From positions 27,127,319-27,191,318 of the forward strand of contig NC_037591.1 of NCBI RefSeq assembly GCF_003073045.1: a stretch of 64,000 nucleotides of DNA. Reading direction: 5' to 3'. Under the pieces are notes generated by a model that saw only the letters and a program-made list of their open reading frames with translations, was not told where the DNA came from and made no database searches. Shown piece after piece: positions 11,734 through 25,324 of this stretch (within the stretch, counting starts at the first letter, position 1; every line of letters starts with the position of its first letter). A program made the position numbers and the translations under genes. This DNA is from Pomacea canaliculata. Taxonomy: Eukaryota > Mollusca > Gastropoda > Architaenioglossa > Ampullariidae.

Positions 11734-13639
11734 TAACACACATCTCTTTCTCATACTCTGTCCCTACATATGCACCATTCACGCACTCCTCTCTCTCTCC
11801 CACATATGTATTATTTTATTTTCCACATCCGTCTGTAGTTCTACGAGAGGAAATCCCAGTATCCAAAGAACCTTTATCTTACCTTGTATTAACAACATTG
11901 TTAACAACATTATAAGGTATAAGTGTTTCTAGAAAAAAGACCTTCATCTTTCCCTTTAATTTAACAAATCTCACATTGTACTTTCCACACTAAACTGCAA
12001 AATGCTTAAAGAAAAATATCTTCTCCCAAGGTCGTACGATCCTCACATTATTAACAATAAACGTTTCATTGTACAGCAATATCCCACCCCTTCCACTTTC
12101 CCACTGTTCAGCGAAAAAATAAAACAGCCTATATTAATTTTCCCCTCACTCTCTACAGACAGGTAAGCAACTCACCATTTTGGAAGGAAGAGCCACTCGT
12201 CCTTTCGCAGTTATTGTTTACTGTATCTTGTATCTCGCACCCTTGATAGCATTATCTGTCAAGGACAGCACAGCTGTTTACAAAGCAGTGGTTTAGGTGT
12301 TTACACGGCAGTGGTTTGGCTGTTTTGGTGCGTGAAAGACGAACAGGAAGCTCAAGTCGATGACAACAAAAGGTCTTTGCACACATCGTACAACAGAGTA
12401 GTCGCTGTGGATGTTGTGTACTTCAGACGTCGCAGACGCCTGGTTGACAGCTTGGCATGAATGGAGACAAACACGAAAAAAAATTAGAATGCTGCGATTT
12501 AATTCTGTGCTGAGCACTTGTAACTGTGGTAGAGCACTTGCAGGGCAGACTTCTATGATCTGTGTTACGAAAACAATCATTTACCTAAAACACATGCACG
12601 TAAATTCTAATCCATTTGCTGTTTTTTATTCTGAATGTACTCCAGCAGTTGACACAAACATGTACACTGCATGCTACACGACCACAAATAAGTTCGTCAG
12701 TGATATCTGATACCACGTGATAGGAACTTTTCGCTTCCGGGTTCCTCCGAGCCAATCTTTGTTTATCTGTCCTCCTCACTTGGATGCCCTGTCACTTGTG
12801 TACCGACCTTTTCTGCCCACTTGACCATATTGACTGTGTCTGTCGAATCACTTCAACATTCAACATCTTCAAACATATGCACTTAAGGTATTCAATAAAA
12901 CCACTTTCAACACCACACAAACGCACTACCTATGTGCGCAGTAGACCTGGAGGTTTGTACCTCCAATACTGAGAGCTCTCGTGTCGTCTGCACTTTCGTT
13001 TCTGGTTGAGTGCCTGCTGCTCTTCACTTGTTCCTTGCTATAGTCTGTAATTCTATATGCTGGTGTATATGTGCATGTGTGTGAGAGACAAACTACAAGT
13101 TGGATAGATTTTGGACAATAAGGACACAAATAATAACGTGAGTGTCGTCACCATGATGCAAAGGATTTTTTAAGGTAATGTTGGTGTTTGCAGGCAATCA
13201 GCTGTCTCATACTGATTAAAATCACACACAAAGGAGCACATTTTCAGCCATAGCCTTTACAAATTACATCTCTAGTTAAATGTATGGCTGCTTTATATTT
13301 TGGATGGACGCTCTTGCACAAGTATTTATTTGTTAAACTATCATAGAGCTTATATATATATACGACGTGAGAGCTGATCATGGATGTGAAAAAAAAAAAC
13401 CAAACAACAACGACAACAAAAAACAAGAATGGTTACATGCCCATTCCTATACATCTCTCTCTCACACCCTCATCTACACTATTATCACTAATTAATAAGA
13501 TTTTTGTCATATCTTGATGTTATAATATTGTAGCAATATTCTAAAATGCTTACCCTTTCTCGGAAAGATGTACAACAACAACAACAAAAAGTTATACTTG
13601 TTCTCGGACTTGCACTCATCCCTTGACTCAGTACCAACT
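11734..13639. other. intergenic, nothing supported
   Basis: Pyrimidine-rich flank after the SINE, then AT-rich sequence. Several short frames on both strands, none with a domain, splice context or sustained coding look. Confidence 0.55.
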
Positions 13640-13790
13640 GACGAACGGTTTTGCTTGTCCTCTGAAACTGGCAGTTGGAGAGACAAAGCTCGATAAGCTG
13701 ACAAGACTCGCCATTTATGCCTGTCTTGAGCGGTGAGGAACAGATCCTGCACGGAACGACCAGTCCACTCCTTCCTGTTTTCCAGCAGCT
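13600..13790 (-). mobile_element. LINE 3'-end fragment (C-terminal tail of reverse-transcriptase ORF)
   Basis: Minus-strand frame reads EWTGRSVQDLF, then AQDRHKWRVLSAYRA before decaying. The pattern W..s......A.DR..WR is the usual C-terminal tail of the ORF2 polyprotein in several LINE clades. Only this tail is present; no catalytic YxDD box or endonuclease is in the neighbourhood. It is a short, truncated relic. The clade cannot be set from so little. Confidence 0.4.
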
Positions 13791-13979
13791 TTTCTTCTTT
13801 TATCCATCTGTTCTACTATCATCCCCCAAAAATCTCTCTCTCTCTCTCTGTGTCACTCACTCACATACAGACGGTGAAAACTAAGAACATCATTTTTTTA
13901 ACTTCAAGTCTGCACTACATTTTCTTTTTCTCTCTGTCGCGCAAAATCGTGAAAAAGGCACACACCAAAAATACGAACT

Positions 13980-14435
13980 ACAGTGGAACCTCGGTTAACG
14001 AACTTAATCCGTTCTGGAAGCAGAAATGTTCAAAACAATTTTTTCCATAAGAAATAAAGGAAATAGATTTAATTGAGCCCCTGTTGACTCGCTATTTGAA
14101 AGTTACATGTATATACAGTTAAACATAAAAACATTAATGAAAGCATTATAATCATTGCTTTAGAATCCCTCTCCATGAGCACACGTCCTTTTTTCTGTAG
14201 CTTTTGAGGTTGAAGAAAAAGTAGCGCCATTTCTGAATATTTCCTTTTTCATTCATGTCTTATTTCTTTGGAGCTTAAATAGCACAACAATTAAATAAGA
14301 AGATGCCTTACTGTTATTACATGTACGTACGTTAATTTTGAGATTTTTTAGAAATTTTTCGTTATCCGAAATTTTGTTCGCTATCCGACAAATTTTTTTC
14401 GTTAACCGAAAATTCATCCGAGGCGCGCTAGAGCA
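13980..14435. mobile_element. Tigger/pogo-like MITE
   Basis: The left end reads TA-CAGTGGAACCTCGGTTAACG, followed by AACAATTTTTTCCATAAGAA, a layout typical of Tigger/pogo-type elements. The right end carries the inverse, TTTCGTTATCCGAAATTTTG, TTCGTTAACCGAAAATTCAT and CCGAGG, though its last bases no longer mirror the left terminus. Internal sequence has no transposase frame. A nonautonomous, decayed DNA transposon about 450 bp long. Confidence 0.6.
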
Positions 14436-17400
14436 CTAGTAATGCTGAACTGCAGCGATGAAAACGCAGGTCGCGTGAAAGTAAGTATAGTACCCAATGG
14501 CTAAATAAAAAGGGCAAGTGTTTTGAGGAACTTTATTTATGTATATTAATGTTTGGTGACAGTGTTTAAAATATCTATATTTTTCTTGATTCAGAAAATA
14601 CGTTCCTTTTTATTTATTCTTAGCTGTCGTGAATTCATATTTTATTACTATTATTTTCAGCGGAAGAATATTGTTCGCATTTCGTCGTATACGCTATTCC
14701 AGTTTATCGAGAATAATTGTATTACATATTTGTTCGTGAAATATGAGGTGCTACGTGTGCGCGCAAGCATATCAACTGATTTGCATTAAGTTCCACCTAA
14801 GCTGGGTTTTTGTTGTGACATAAGGTCCCTCCGTTGCAGAGTTCCCTGCCATAATGTTGTGACAACGTAGTGACAACATGCTTTGCTAATTCATGGACAG
14901 GTTTCAGTGTCACTGTCACCAGTTCTTCAGTAAAATTCAGCTGTACATGTCATAATATTGGAAGACTTGCAATAATAATGGGTCAAAAATCAGATAATCA
15001 ATAATTAATGATTGATGAGTGATTACAACTGTGACCATAGAATCTAAACTCAACCTCATTCAGCAGAATGGGAGGTGATTAGAGATGCACAGAAGTGTAG
15101 CCAAATATATGATTAAAACAGTCCTACTCACTGTAGACAATCACAGTGCTGTTTCTGAAACATTGTTCTACTTTTGTGGAAATGTTATTAAAGTAGCAGT
15201 TTCATGCAGGTACCCACATAAGTCATAACAGGCTAGAAGGAAAAAATAATCCACATAAACACCAGCATTTTACTTACAAATAAATCTCATTTTTTCATGT
15301 AGTATAAAAGATGTCATCCTGCACTGTTAACAGTTGGTCTTGAAGAGCCAGTAAGGTAATCACCCTAACCCTTTACAACAAGTTGACTAATCTGTTCAAG
15401 CCATATGAGAGAGTGGAACACCATCCCTCTAACCCTAGTGCATTTTGCCATCCAAAATACTCCATGAGCAAGCATATCATTTCCCTTTAGCTTCCTGAGT
15501 TCTGACCTCATCCACTTCTGGAAGCCCAGGTGTTCTGATTACAGTGTTTGCTAAAGCCAGTACTTTCCCACAATCTCAAGGAAAACTTATTTTAAGTTTC
15601 AGGTGTTTGTACAGTTGAACCTTGGTATTGGAAGCCCTGTATATCAATTCCCACTATTAGAAATCTTTTTAATAATAATCTTTTTAAGTTTTATTAAAAC
15701 AATTGACAGTTTGAAAATCAGATCTGAAATAGTAAACATAAATTATTATGTTCTTGGAGCAGATCTTAAAATCCTATGAAAGCAGAATCTGTGCTGGCAA
15801 ACTGCATTGCTTGGCTAAACAAAAATGATGAAATTTTCCTGAATAATGTACATTTTTGTTTTATCAAGTAGTTAATTATAAAGTGATTGCCATTTACCTT
15901 TTTTAAAATTCTATATATATATCATTCTGTATATATATATACACAGAATTTATGCAGATGTTATAAATGTGTAAGCATTATTTAGGGAAAGTGGGTGTGT
16001 AGGATTCAGATGTGTTGATGTAGGAGTTATTTCCATAAGAATAATAAAAAAATACGGCCTCCATATTCTGTTAGAGAGGTTTTGCTGTACCTTCTTAATC
16101 TAAGGTGTCTATTACCTTAAATCTTTGATTAAACATGGGAGTCTGATGGCAGAACAGTAAAGTGTTCAATATGACAGTAAAAAGTGTATGTTGTGATTTT
16201 AACTCTGACAATTTGTTTCTAGGTAGGACACCTAGTACAGGACTGGGGTACTTATTTATAATTGATATAGCTTCAGTTGCTGGTGGTCTAAAATACCACC
16301 AGAAAGGCATTCATAACTGAAGCCATTTTCAAAAAGTCACATTACTAATGAAAAAAGCTAGAATAGAGAACTGAAGAACATGAGCTACCTGGCAGTACTT
16401 AATTAATTTGAGAGTGTTAGTCATTGATTGTTAGTTGATGGCCATGCTGCTAGAAAAAATAATAATGATCGATGATTTCATGTTAGATTCAATATTGGTG
16501 ATACTTTTCTTTTCAGGATATATGTACATTGGATGATAGGCGAAATGGAGCACTACTGTCACAAGATAGAGTGGAGGCTGTGACCAGCTGACGTATGGAG
16601 GGTTTAGACAATAAAGTGTATGGATCTTGTGTTATATGAGTTTATACCATGCCACAACTTATTACTAGCAACATTTTATATCAGTCGACTTATGTAGACT
16701 ATTTTTCATTTCTTCAGTTTGTCCTCCTCCCCCAACTTTTTCTTTAAATTACTTCTTCCTTACCTACTTTTTCTGTAGTTTTTTCCTGTCAAGAGTCCTT
16801 AATTTTAAACATTCTTTTTATTGAATGGAAAAATATTTTTTAATTTTAGTTCTCCTCATTATTGATTTTGTTTTAAAAGGTTGTATCTGTCAGGTTCACA
16901 GTCTACTTATTGTTAGCTGTTCATTTTCGTTTTCTCTTACTGCTTTAGTCATCACAAACATGCCCATTGAGTTATGACAGTTTTGCCACCTTCCTCCCCT
17001 ATCTACGCATGGGTTTGTTCTCCATGTCATAGTTATATCCCCTTATGCTTCATATATCCCCAGTGCTTCATTTTGCAGTACTTTCACATCAGATTTGTCG
17101 TGGTTATTGGATTGTAGTGCATTCATGAAAAAAAGGGTCATGGTCTTTTATATATTCACTGTAGTTGTAAACAGTGTTTTCAGCCATAAAAGGCAAGTTT
17201 TTAAACCCTCTTTTGAAACTGTTTGGAATATTCAGATCTTCCTTTAAAATCATAGAAAAATTATTGGAGGGTTTCATCCCCTCACAAAAGAAGTGCAGAT
17301 CAATATACATTTGTAAATATTATCAAAATCAAAATAAAACTGCTCACTAACATTTGATAATAGTGGTAAAATATCAAATTTCTCATATCTGGTTTATGCA

Positions 17401-18128
17401 AAATATATGAGACCTTTCACCTTAACTTTTAATTTTTTGGAATCCAGATTCCCACTTTTACTTTAAAATCCCCCTTGGGAAATTTTCTTTATATGATTTG
17501 AATGTTGTATGTGATTTGTGCACATTTATATATGGTGGGAAAGACAAATATGGAATTCAACATATGCAATTAATATACTAGTGCTATAATTTATTCAGTT
17601 TATTTATTTGTGAAGTATATATTTTATAAAATAAACTTGTTTTTTCAGGGACCAATCTTCAAAACAGATACATGGATACTTACAGGCCGTATATAGCAAG
17701 CCTGAGGCAAAGTCATTGTAGGAAAGGACTCAACAGATGCAATGGTTTAACCATAAGATTGAAGTGTTGCAGAATCGGAAACCAAACGTACTGGCAATAG
17801 TCATATATATTTCAAATCTAAATGTGGAAGGTGTCTCAGAATATACTCCATTCTACTATGTTCAGAGCTTCAAGGCCTCAGTACTTTGTATCTTGTCAAC
17901 TTCCCAAGAAAGGATTAGTTTTAACAAAGGGTTAGAGCAAGTATATTTTGTTGTCATAAGCAAGACTTGTGCTTAAAGTGATATGATTTGAAGTATAGCA
18001 TATAGAGCAGAAAATATAGACATAAACCATAGATAATGAGCAATGTCGTTAAGTTTCTTCGAGGATAAACAACAGCTGACAAGCAAGGTTCTACAGGCAC
18101 CATAATTGATGGTGGAACGTGGTGCACA
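14436..18128. other. upstream region and possible 5' UTR exons of zinc-finger gene
   Basis: AT-rich and without coding frames. Splice-like sites suggest noncoding leader exons: a donor AAA-GTAAGT at 14481, an acceptor TTTTCTTTTCAG before 16516, and an acceptor TTTTTTCAG before 17650 that would open the exon holding the zinc-finger coding sequence. No TATA box or initiator is convincing. These are proposals from splice consensus only. Confidence 0.35.
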
Positions 18129-19918
18129 ATGCAGTTTGTGAAAAGTGATTCACGTCCCATGCATCCTGAGTGGCCACTTTCTTCTGATGTCAGGCTCTGC
18201 CAAGAAATAAAACAGGAAGTAGAAGTTGATGAGATGGAAGTTGTTAAAAGTGAAGCAGCAGCAGGACAGCATGGCATGGAAGGTTTGTCATGCTGGATGA
18301 AACCAAAATTAACTTCATTTCAGAGTCAAAAACTCAGACAGTCAGTAGGTCACTCAGCACTAGAAGCAGCTGGACTAGGTCACTCCACTTTCAAGAAAAA
18401 TGGAGATTGTTTCAAACACCGGCAGAGTCCATGGACAGAATCCCAAGCATCACAGTTTTGGAGTTCACATAATATAGAAGTGGAGAATCAGGAAGATAAT
18501 ATTGAAGATGCAGGTTCTAAACAGAGGGATACAGACAGAGAACAGAAGTCATTAACCACTGCAACAAGTGGACTGGAACAAGAAGCAGACAAGTCATTGA
18601 CAGACAGGCACAGCAAGCTGCCTGCTGATATGTCAGAATTAGTTTGGGTGAAGAAAGAGCGGAATGAGTCGGTGACCAAAGATAACTTGGTACATCAGAA
18701 AGAGATGCAGCTTTAGATGACCAGGAACAGGTAGGATGTTATTCAACTGACAGTTGTCACAATGCATTTGGCACTCAGCTAAACACTGATCAAACAGCTA
18801 CTGGGACTCCTTGTGGCAATAATCCATCACAAGTTATGGCCCTTCCATCAGTACCAGTCTCTTCACCCAGTTCACAGGACTCTACCTACAACTGCCGTCA
18901 GTGCTTAGGCACTTTCAAAACCTCTGATGATTTGCTGAGACACATGGCTTTTCATGCAGAAGCAAGACCATTCAAATGCATGCATTGCACAGCTCCTTTC
19001 AAGACATCATCTGATTTATCAAAGCATATGGTGGTGCACAATGATGTTAGACCATATAAATGCAGTAAATGTACAGACGCTTTCAAAAGGGCATCTGATT
19101 TGGCCAAGCACATGGTAGTTCATAGTGAGGTTAAACCTCACAAATGCAGTGAGTGCGCAGCTGCTTTCAGAACACCCTCACAGTTGAAGAATCATGCTCT
19201 GGTTCATGGTGGAGCCAAGCCTCGTCACAAATGTACACTATGTCCAGCATCTTTCAAAACATCTTCGGATTTGTCTAAGCATATGGTGGTTCACAACGAT
19301 GCCAGACCTTTCAGGTGCACTGAGTGTACATCTGCTTTCAAACGAGCCTCTGATTTGGCAAAGCATATGGTGGTTCATAGTGACGAAAGGCCACATAAAT
19401 GTGGCGAGTGTGCCGCTGCTTTTAAATCCATTTGCCAGTTGAACAGACACATGCTGGTTCATGATGACAGGAGACCTCACAAGTGTAGTCAGTGTGAAGC
19501 TGCTTTCAAGCTGGCATCTCATTTGAAGAATCATAAGCTTATTCACAGTGATGCTAGACCTCACAAATGCAGCGAGTGCTCGGCTGCATTTAAGAAAACA
19601 ACAGATTTGCTGAAGCATATGCTGGTTCACAGTAATGTCAGACCTTATAAGTGCAGTCAGTGTGCCGCTGCTTTCAAAACAGTAGAAAAACTGAAACTCC
19701 ATAAATTGGTTCACAGTGACATCAGACCTTATAGTTGTGATCAGTGTTCAGCTTCCTTCAAAATGTCGTCCTACTTAAAACAGCACATGCTAGTTCACAG
19801 TGAGGCGAGGTCACATACGTGCAGCGAGTGCTTAGCACCGTTTAAAACTGCTATTGCACTGAAAAAGCACTGGCTTGTTCATGGCAAAGGAGAAGCCACT
19901 CTTGAGTCTCAGGGATAA
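18129..19918 (+). CDS. C2H2 zinc-finger protein, 12 fingers, one frameshift
   Basis: Two overlapping-gene-sized frames form one coding unit. 18129-18716 (ATG start) is an acidic and Ser-rich N-terminal part with sumoylation-like IKQEVEV and VKSEA motifs. From about 18690 a second frame is open (SERDAALDDQEQVGCY) and runs through MALPSVPVSS (18836) to the stop at 19918. It holds 12 C2H2 fingers of 28 residues (C-x2-C-x12-H-x3-H). Between fingers the linker is VH(N/S)D.RP(Y/H)KC rather than the usual TGEKP. A single missing base near 18690-18700 would separate the frames. Likely nuclear and DNA-binding; target unknown. The coding part lies in one exon. If the shift is real, translation from ATG 18836 would still give all 12 fingers without the acidic N-terminus. 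Confidence 0.85.
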
Positions 19919-21830
19919 ATGGTTTTGTCACAGATATTATTTGAAGGGAATTTTATAGATTTTTCACAGGTGCATCTTGGATTGACTGTTATGACTGTAA
20001 GGTTCTTTACAAAGTGAATAATTGCTGAAAGAACTTTTGATTGGGGTCACAGATTTACTAAACTCCATCTATATAAATATATAACAACTCCCAGTAAATA
20101 TTTGCTGTAGTTTTTCCTTTTGCTTGGGTACTCATTTTTTTAAACACAGATCAGTTCATTTTCGTTTAAAGCATTTTTCATCTGTTGCATTTTCATTTCT
20201 ATTAATATTTGTGACAATGTTGCAAACTTGGGTGCTGAGAGTTCCTACTAAGAGAGAATGCTGCTGGCATGGATTTCTTGCATTAACTACTATGTATCAC
20301 TCTCATTGTTTCCCATTCATAACAGATACCATTCAGTATCAGAAGCCAGTTTCACAGCCACCTGTAAAAATTGTTCTGGATTTTTTTAGACCCTTATGTA
20401 AACACTTGGACAGGTTTAATCAACTAGTAGCAGAAAAAAGTGCATCAATTTACTAACATTAATATTATGCTACTATTATTAATGTTAATATTGATCCCTG
20501 ATGTTAATAAATCATTAGTATTATGCTTTATGCATATGAAACTGTTGTCACTATCATTTAATAGCAGGTAATGATGAAATATCAGCTTTTACATGTATGG
20601 ATCATTATGAAGTGGCTTTATTCCATGAGGCCTCTAATCTTTTTTCAGACTTTGACCCCTACCCACTTTCCAAAAAAAAAAGACCAAATTGTTTTTTTTT
20701 TATCCCCTCCTCCACCCTTGGCAAATTTAGTTTACATGATTTGGACTTTTCTAATGTGAATCACACACACTTCTATTTGAAGGGAAAAATTTGATTTTAA
20801 ATGTGAGGAAGTGATAAAATATTAGAGGATTATGTTTATGGGGTGAGGCAGAACAATGCAAGGGTGGGGCTGAAGATTGAGGCGTGCAGAGTGGAAGCAA
20901 GTGCTGGTGACTGTTATCGAATAACAAATGGTATTATTTATTAAGGATTGTAATTACGAAGACATAATTTTATGAATGACAATTTAAATTTCCAACACAT
21001 TAGCCATATAATGAGTGTTCCTCAGAAGCATGCACCACCTGCAAAACAGTTGTTGATGTATTCATCTGAACCAATCAGTGGTAAGTGTAGCAACCACGTC
21101 ACACTTTCGCCGCCTGGAAACTATCTCCTTTTTCCACCATCAAACGAGTTCATGGGATGTTGGTCACCTATATACTTCTTCGTGAATAGCTGAGGAAATG
21201 AAGAAATAATGTTCCAGTCTATGCTGATAAAATGTATTTTTGCAGATACCTGTAGACAGGGTTGGGCCTGTGCAGCAGCTTTTGGAGACTGGTGTGACTA
21301 ATTGATGAATATTAGCACATAACCCATTCGAAGATTCATAAGCTTATTCTTAAGTAAGATCTGTTGTCTCAATAGGGTTTTTTATTTATTTTTATATTTG
21401 GATGAGTAGTGTATGTCAGAAATGATCACACAACCATTTATTCCTGAATAATTGTTAATATTTTTTTAATCTCCCATCATTTTCACAATGTCTTGAAATT
21501 TCTCTTAGTAACAGAGATTATGACATTACACTGTTCTGGATTTACATTGTGTGTTATTTACAGAGAAAAATACTGTAATAGTTCTGGATTTATATTGTAC
21601 AGAGTATTGAAACAGTCTCAATCCTGTGGAATGAAAAAAAACCACATGCTTTGACACAGTGTGTTTTTTATTTTCTGTGTCAGAGGACTCAACTTTTTTT
21701 GTGAATACGTATATTAGCCATAAAAATCTGTCATACAGACTGACACAGTGAATTGTTTTAAGGTTCTTGGACTAGTAATTGTCAGCTATGCAGAATACAT
21801 CTTGTTGTGTCTGTTTTAAAAAAAAATAAA
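19919..21830 (+). other. zinc-finger gene 3' UTR with poly(A) signal
   Basis: About 1.9 kb of AT-rich sequence without coding evidence runs from the stop to a clear AATAAA at 21825-21830. Earlier AATAAA-like sites (for example near 20507) could give shorter 3' ends. No other gene seen. Confidence 0.5.
21825..21830 (+). terminator. poly(A) signal AATAAA
   Basis: Canonical hexamer preceded by an A run and followed by T/G-rich sequence (TTTACAATTTATGTGTTC), as expected for a cleavage region. Best candidate for the zinc-finger transcript end. Confidence 0.5.
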
Positions 21831-22344
21831 GTTTACAATTTATGTGTTCAAACAACTTTTATTCCACTGTTTACAGTGTTTTAATTTAGTTTATATTTCT
21901 CAAGTTTTGACATTTTTTTTTTTTTAGCAAAAATAAATTTGTTCGTGATCTGCTGTTATTTCAATATTAACATGTCACAAGTGAGAATCTGGCAGTGTTG
22001 GAGAAATGAGTGTTTTTTCTCTCTCTCTCTCCCTTTCACTCACTCACTTGCTTGCGGTCATTTTAACTGAAAGCAGTGCATGTTGTGAACCCCTTGACAT
22101 TCTGTCTGTCCATTATAGGTTACTTGATATTAAAATGTCATGGAACCTCGAAGCAATGTATCGTAAACTACAGACAAAATGCCCAAAAGAACTTATGTGA
22201 CTCTTAGGGTAGGCAAACAACAAAGCTACAAAGTCTGCAAAATTGAATCATTGCTCAATATAGTATTCCTAAATTTTTCAGCTGTTCTTTTGTCAGATAG
22301 CAGGGGTTTTGTCCCCTTGACTTCGTGAAAGTCCATTACCTTCC

Positions 22345-22635
22345 CTATCCGCTGACCTTCTGCCGCTGTCGGCCATGGCACCGGTCACTTGTGGCTACAA
22401 CAACTGTATTTTCGTCTAGTTTTTTTCCCCCAAAATATCCATGAAGTAAGTTCTCCACCTGATCGACCGTCCATTTACTGACGTCATCCAGAACAGGAGA
22501 GATGACGTTAAATGAATTGACGTCAGCGTAATTGACGCACTCGCGTGAAGAGAGTCTCAAGTGTGACACTCCTTGCTTTCCTCGCAACAGCTGTTCACAT
22601 CGGCCTGTAACATGCATTTGTATCCATTTGGTCAT
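22345..22635 (-). CDS. possible first exon or small single-exon gene, unknown
   Basis: A 96-codon ATG frame whose middle (RECVNYADVNSFN, DDVSKWTVDQVENLLHGYFG) looks coding: balanced composition, and W-x-V-x-x-V-x-x-L spacing like the first helix of a SAM domain. The rest does not extend the SAM pattern. It could be a short gene or a first exon using a donor such as CAGAAG-GTCAGC near its end. It faces away from the serine protease homolog (start codons about 590 bp apart), which would allow a shared bidirectional promoter. Product unknown. Confidence 0.28.
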   Translation of the reverse strand: MTKWIQMHVTGRCEQLLRGKQGVSHLRLSSRECVNYADVNSFNVISPVLDDVSKWTVDQVENLLHGYFGGKKLDENTVVVATSDRCHGRQRQKVSG

Positions 22636-23224
22636 CCAACTTCAGTGGACTGTACACACCATCATCATGCTGCACAGAGACAGTAAGTCATTTCGTGATG
22701 AGTTTTTTGTGTTCATTGCGTATGTAGAAAATAACAACAACTCTGTGCAGGTTCGATTGCCTCTGATTCTGATGATGAACGAAAAATCTATGTCTTTAGA
22801 TTTAATTGAATATTTATGTCAGGCGGCATCACAGGCAAAACACGAGGCACTGATATGTAGGTTGGTTGACCAACACATAAAACACAGGAGAATGAAGTAC
22901 TGAAAAAAACCCACTAATAATTACAGGATATCATGCACACAACGTGTTCTACTACTAAAACATGTAATCAATAAGCTTAATAGAAATACTTATGTAAGAA
23001 TAAGTCTGTCGAGCATCACCTGTCGTGTATACTTGTTGCTGAAGAGTTTGTGTGCGAGTGTTCGCGCATGTGACTGTCATGCATGCGTTTACTGGCGTGA
23101 ATGTGAAGTATCTGTGAACAGAGAGAGAAAGAAAGAGCGTGTTCACATGTTGACATCTGTCTAACGGCACATTTCAGTTGTCCAACCGCTTGACTTTCTG
23201 CTGCCGTCCGCCAAATCGTTCAGA

Positions 23225-25291
23225 ATGAGAGTACACATGGCCACAGTCCTTTTGTATGTCTGCCTTGCCTCTCTTGATGCTAGACCACGAAGACCGGTGA
23301 GCAGTCCTTCACCCCAATGAAACAAAAATTTGGTTAAAGTTCGGTTGTTAACACGACACATGAGATTTTATTTTTGTTCGCTGTCTGGACAAGCTGTTTA
23401 TGGCAAGCTTGAAAAATGTTATGAGAAAACATTGTAATGGATGAGGTTTGCTCAGATCTGTTTTCTTTGCCAGTTCCAGCGAAGACACCTGCGAGCAAGA
23501 CGTCACAAAGCAGCCGAGATTGTTAACAGTCACCGATTTGGCAGTAAGAATATATTACTTACTATCTGTGTAGACAAACTGTCAGTATCCACCAACTGTA
23601 ACAATCGTGTTTGCTAAACACTATGCACAGAGGTGATAAACCATTTATGTTCACCGCCTCTCTGGCTCTGGACTTGTATTTCCATACGTCTGGTTTCATG
23701 TTTATATTTAATATTTAAATCTTGTTTAAATCTTAATCACACTGTCTATGCTAGATGGTTAGATGTTTCCAGCATTCAGTGGACACAGTTCGTATATGCA
23801 TTTATGGAAAGGATGTAAATAATCTTCTATAATGATTACAAAAATATTTTTCTATTTACTTTGGGTACTGTTGTGCTCTTCATTATATTGACTCGTCCCT
23901 CCACCCGCCAAAAATAAACCAAACAATGAGCCAGTAATAAAGCAATAACCATCAAACACATGTTTTAAACAAACTGATTTATAGCAACCATGCTTTGGAT
24001 ATTTTCTCTCGCATAACACAACAAAATTAACTCACAAACTTAGCAATTGAGAAAGTGTGTCTTATATATAGTATTAAATGTTCACATACTCTTGTCTTCC
24101 GAGGATAGTTGAATACTGTACGAGGGAGAAGGGTGGGGGGATGACATGGTGTAGGAGGTATAAAAACAGTCGCGTTCACATGCAGGAGATATCCATTGCG
24201 GAAGACGACCTCTTGATACTTCTCCCTTGGATGCCACGGTGAACGGATGGGACGTAGTGGCCCTAGAACTGCGGCAGTCTCAAGAGGTGGGCTATATACC
24301 CACTTTCGGCTTGTTCCCCTGGACGGTTGGAATTGCAGACATCAGCGGACAGCACTTGTGTGGCGGTGTCATCATCAGCGAACGCTGGGTGATCTCGTCT
24401 GCGAACTGCTTCGAGTGAGTCCTTCAGTTAGCTCTATCCCAGTCATCCTACCACACAGACCAACCCATCACTCACTTGTGACAAACCTCACACGCTTTAG
24501 AGCAGTTTGCAGTCTTTCTTAGCACAATATTTTTAAAACGAGATTTTGCATACACTCGAAACTTTTTTGTTGTTGAAGGAACCTAGCAGTGTATTGAGGT
24601 ATTGACTAAATGAATCTAAAATGTGCTTTTTGTATGCTTTAAATGGAGCATGCTGCTGTACACATAACATGGGTCACATCATTTCCATTATTAAAACTCA
24701 TAACCATGGAGATGTATGCACTCGTCATATCTGTATAGTAGTATACGACACTATAATATACTCATTGTGTGAGTATAGTATATACACATAGTAGTATAGT
24801 GTACACACCATATCTATAGAGTAGTATGAATAATTAACAATAATGCTAGTGTAAAATATTATTTATGTAGCGCATTATACCATATAGCAGTGAGCGCATT
24901 ACACTTTAAACGAAACAGTTGAATGAGTAATAAATACAATAACACAGATCTGGGTGAGTGAAGGGAGGGGGGAGGGAAAGATGGCGAGTGAAGGATGTTT
25001 GCGTCGCTGTGTGCATCTGCCCTTGCTGCGCAGGGAACGGAAGGAAACTGATGTGATGCTGAAGGTCGGCGACGACAATCTCGATATCCGAGATGAAGGA
25101 GAGCAGATGTTCGAAGTGCAAGGCATATATATGCATGCAGCCTACGATCGTAAGCATCAGAATTTTTCTTATAATTTCACAGGGAATAGGGAAAGGCAGA
25201 CCTAAAAAGTAAGCTACATTTTCTTGGAGAGATTCTAAGAAACCTAATTCTTGTCTCAATGGGGTTCATCAAAGTCACTAGCTGTGGAAAA

Positions 25292-25324
<33 letters not shown>

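Noticed and set aside
19238-19714. 158-codon minus-strand frame
   Set aside because: Antisense shadow of the zinc-finger repeats.
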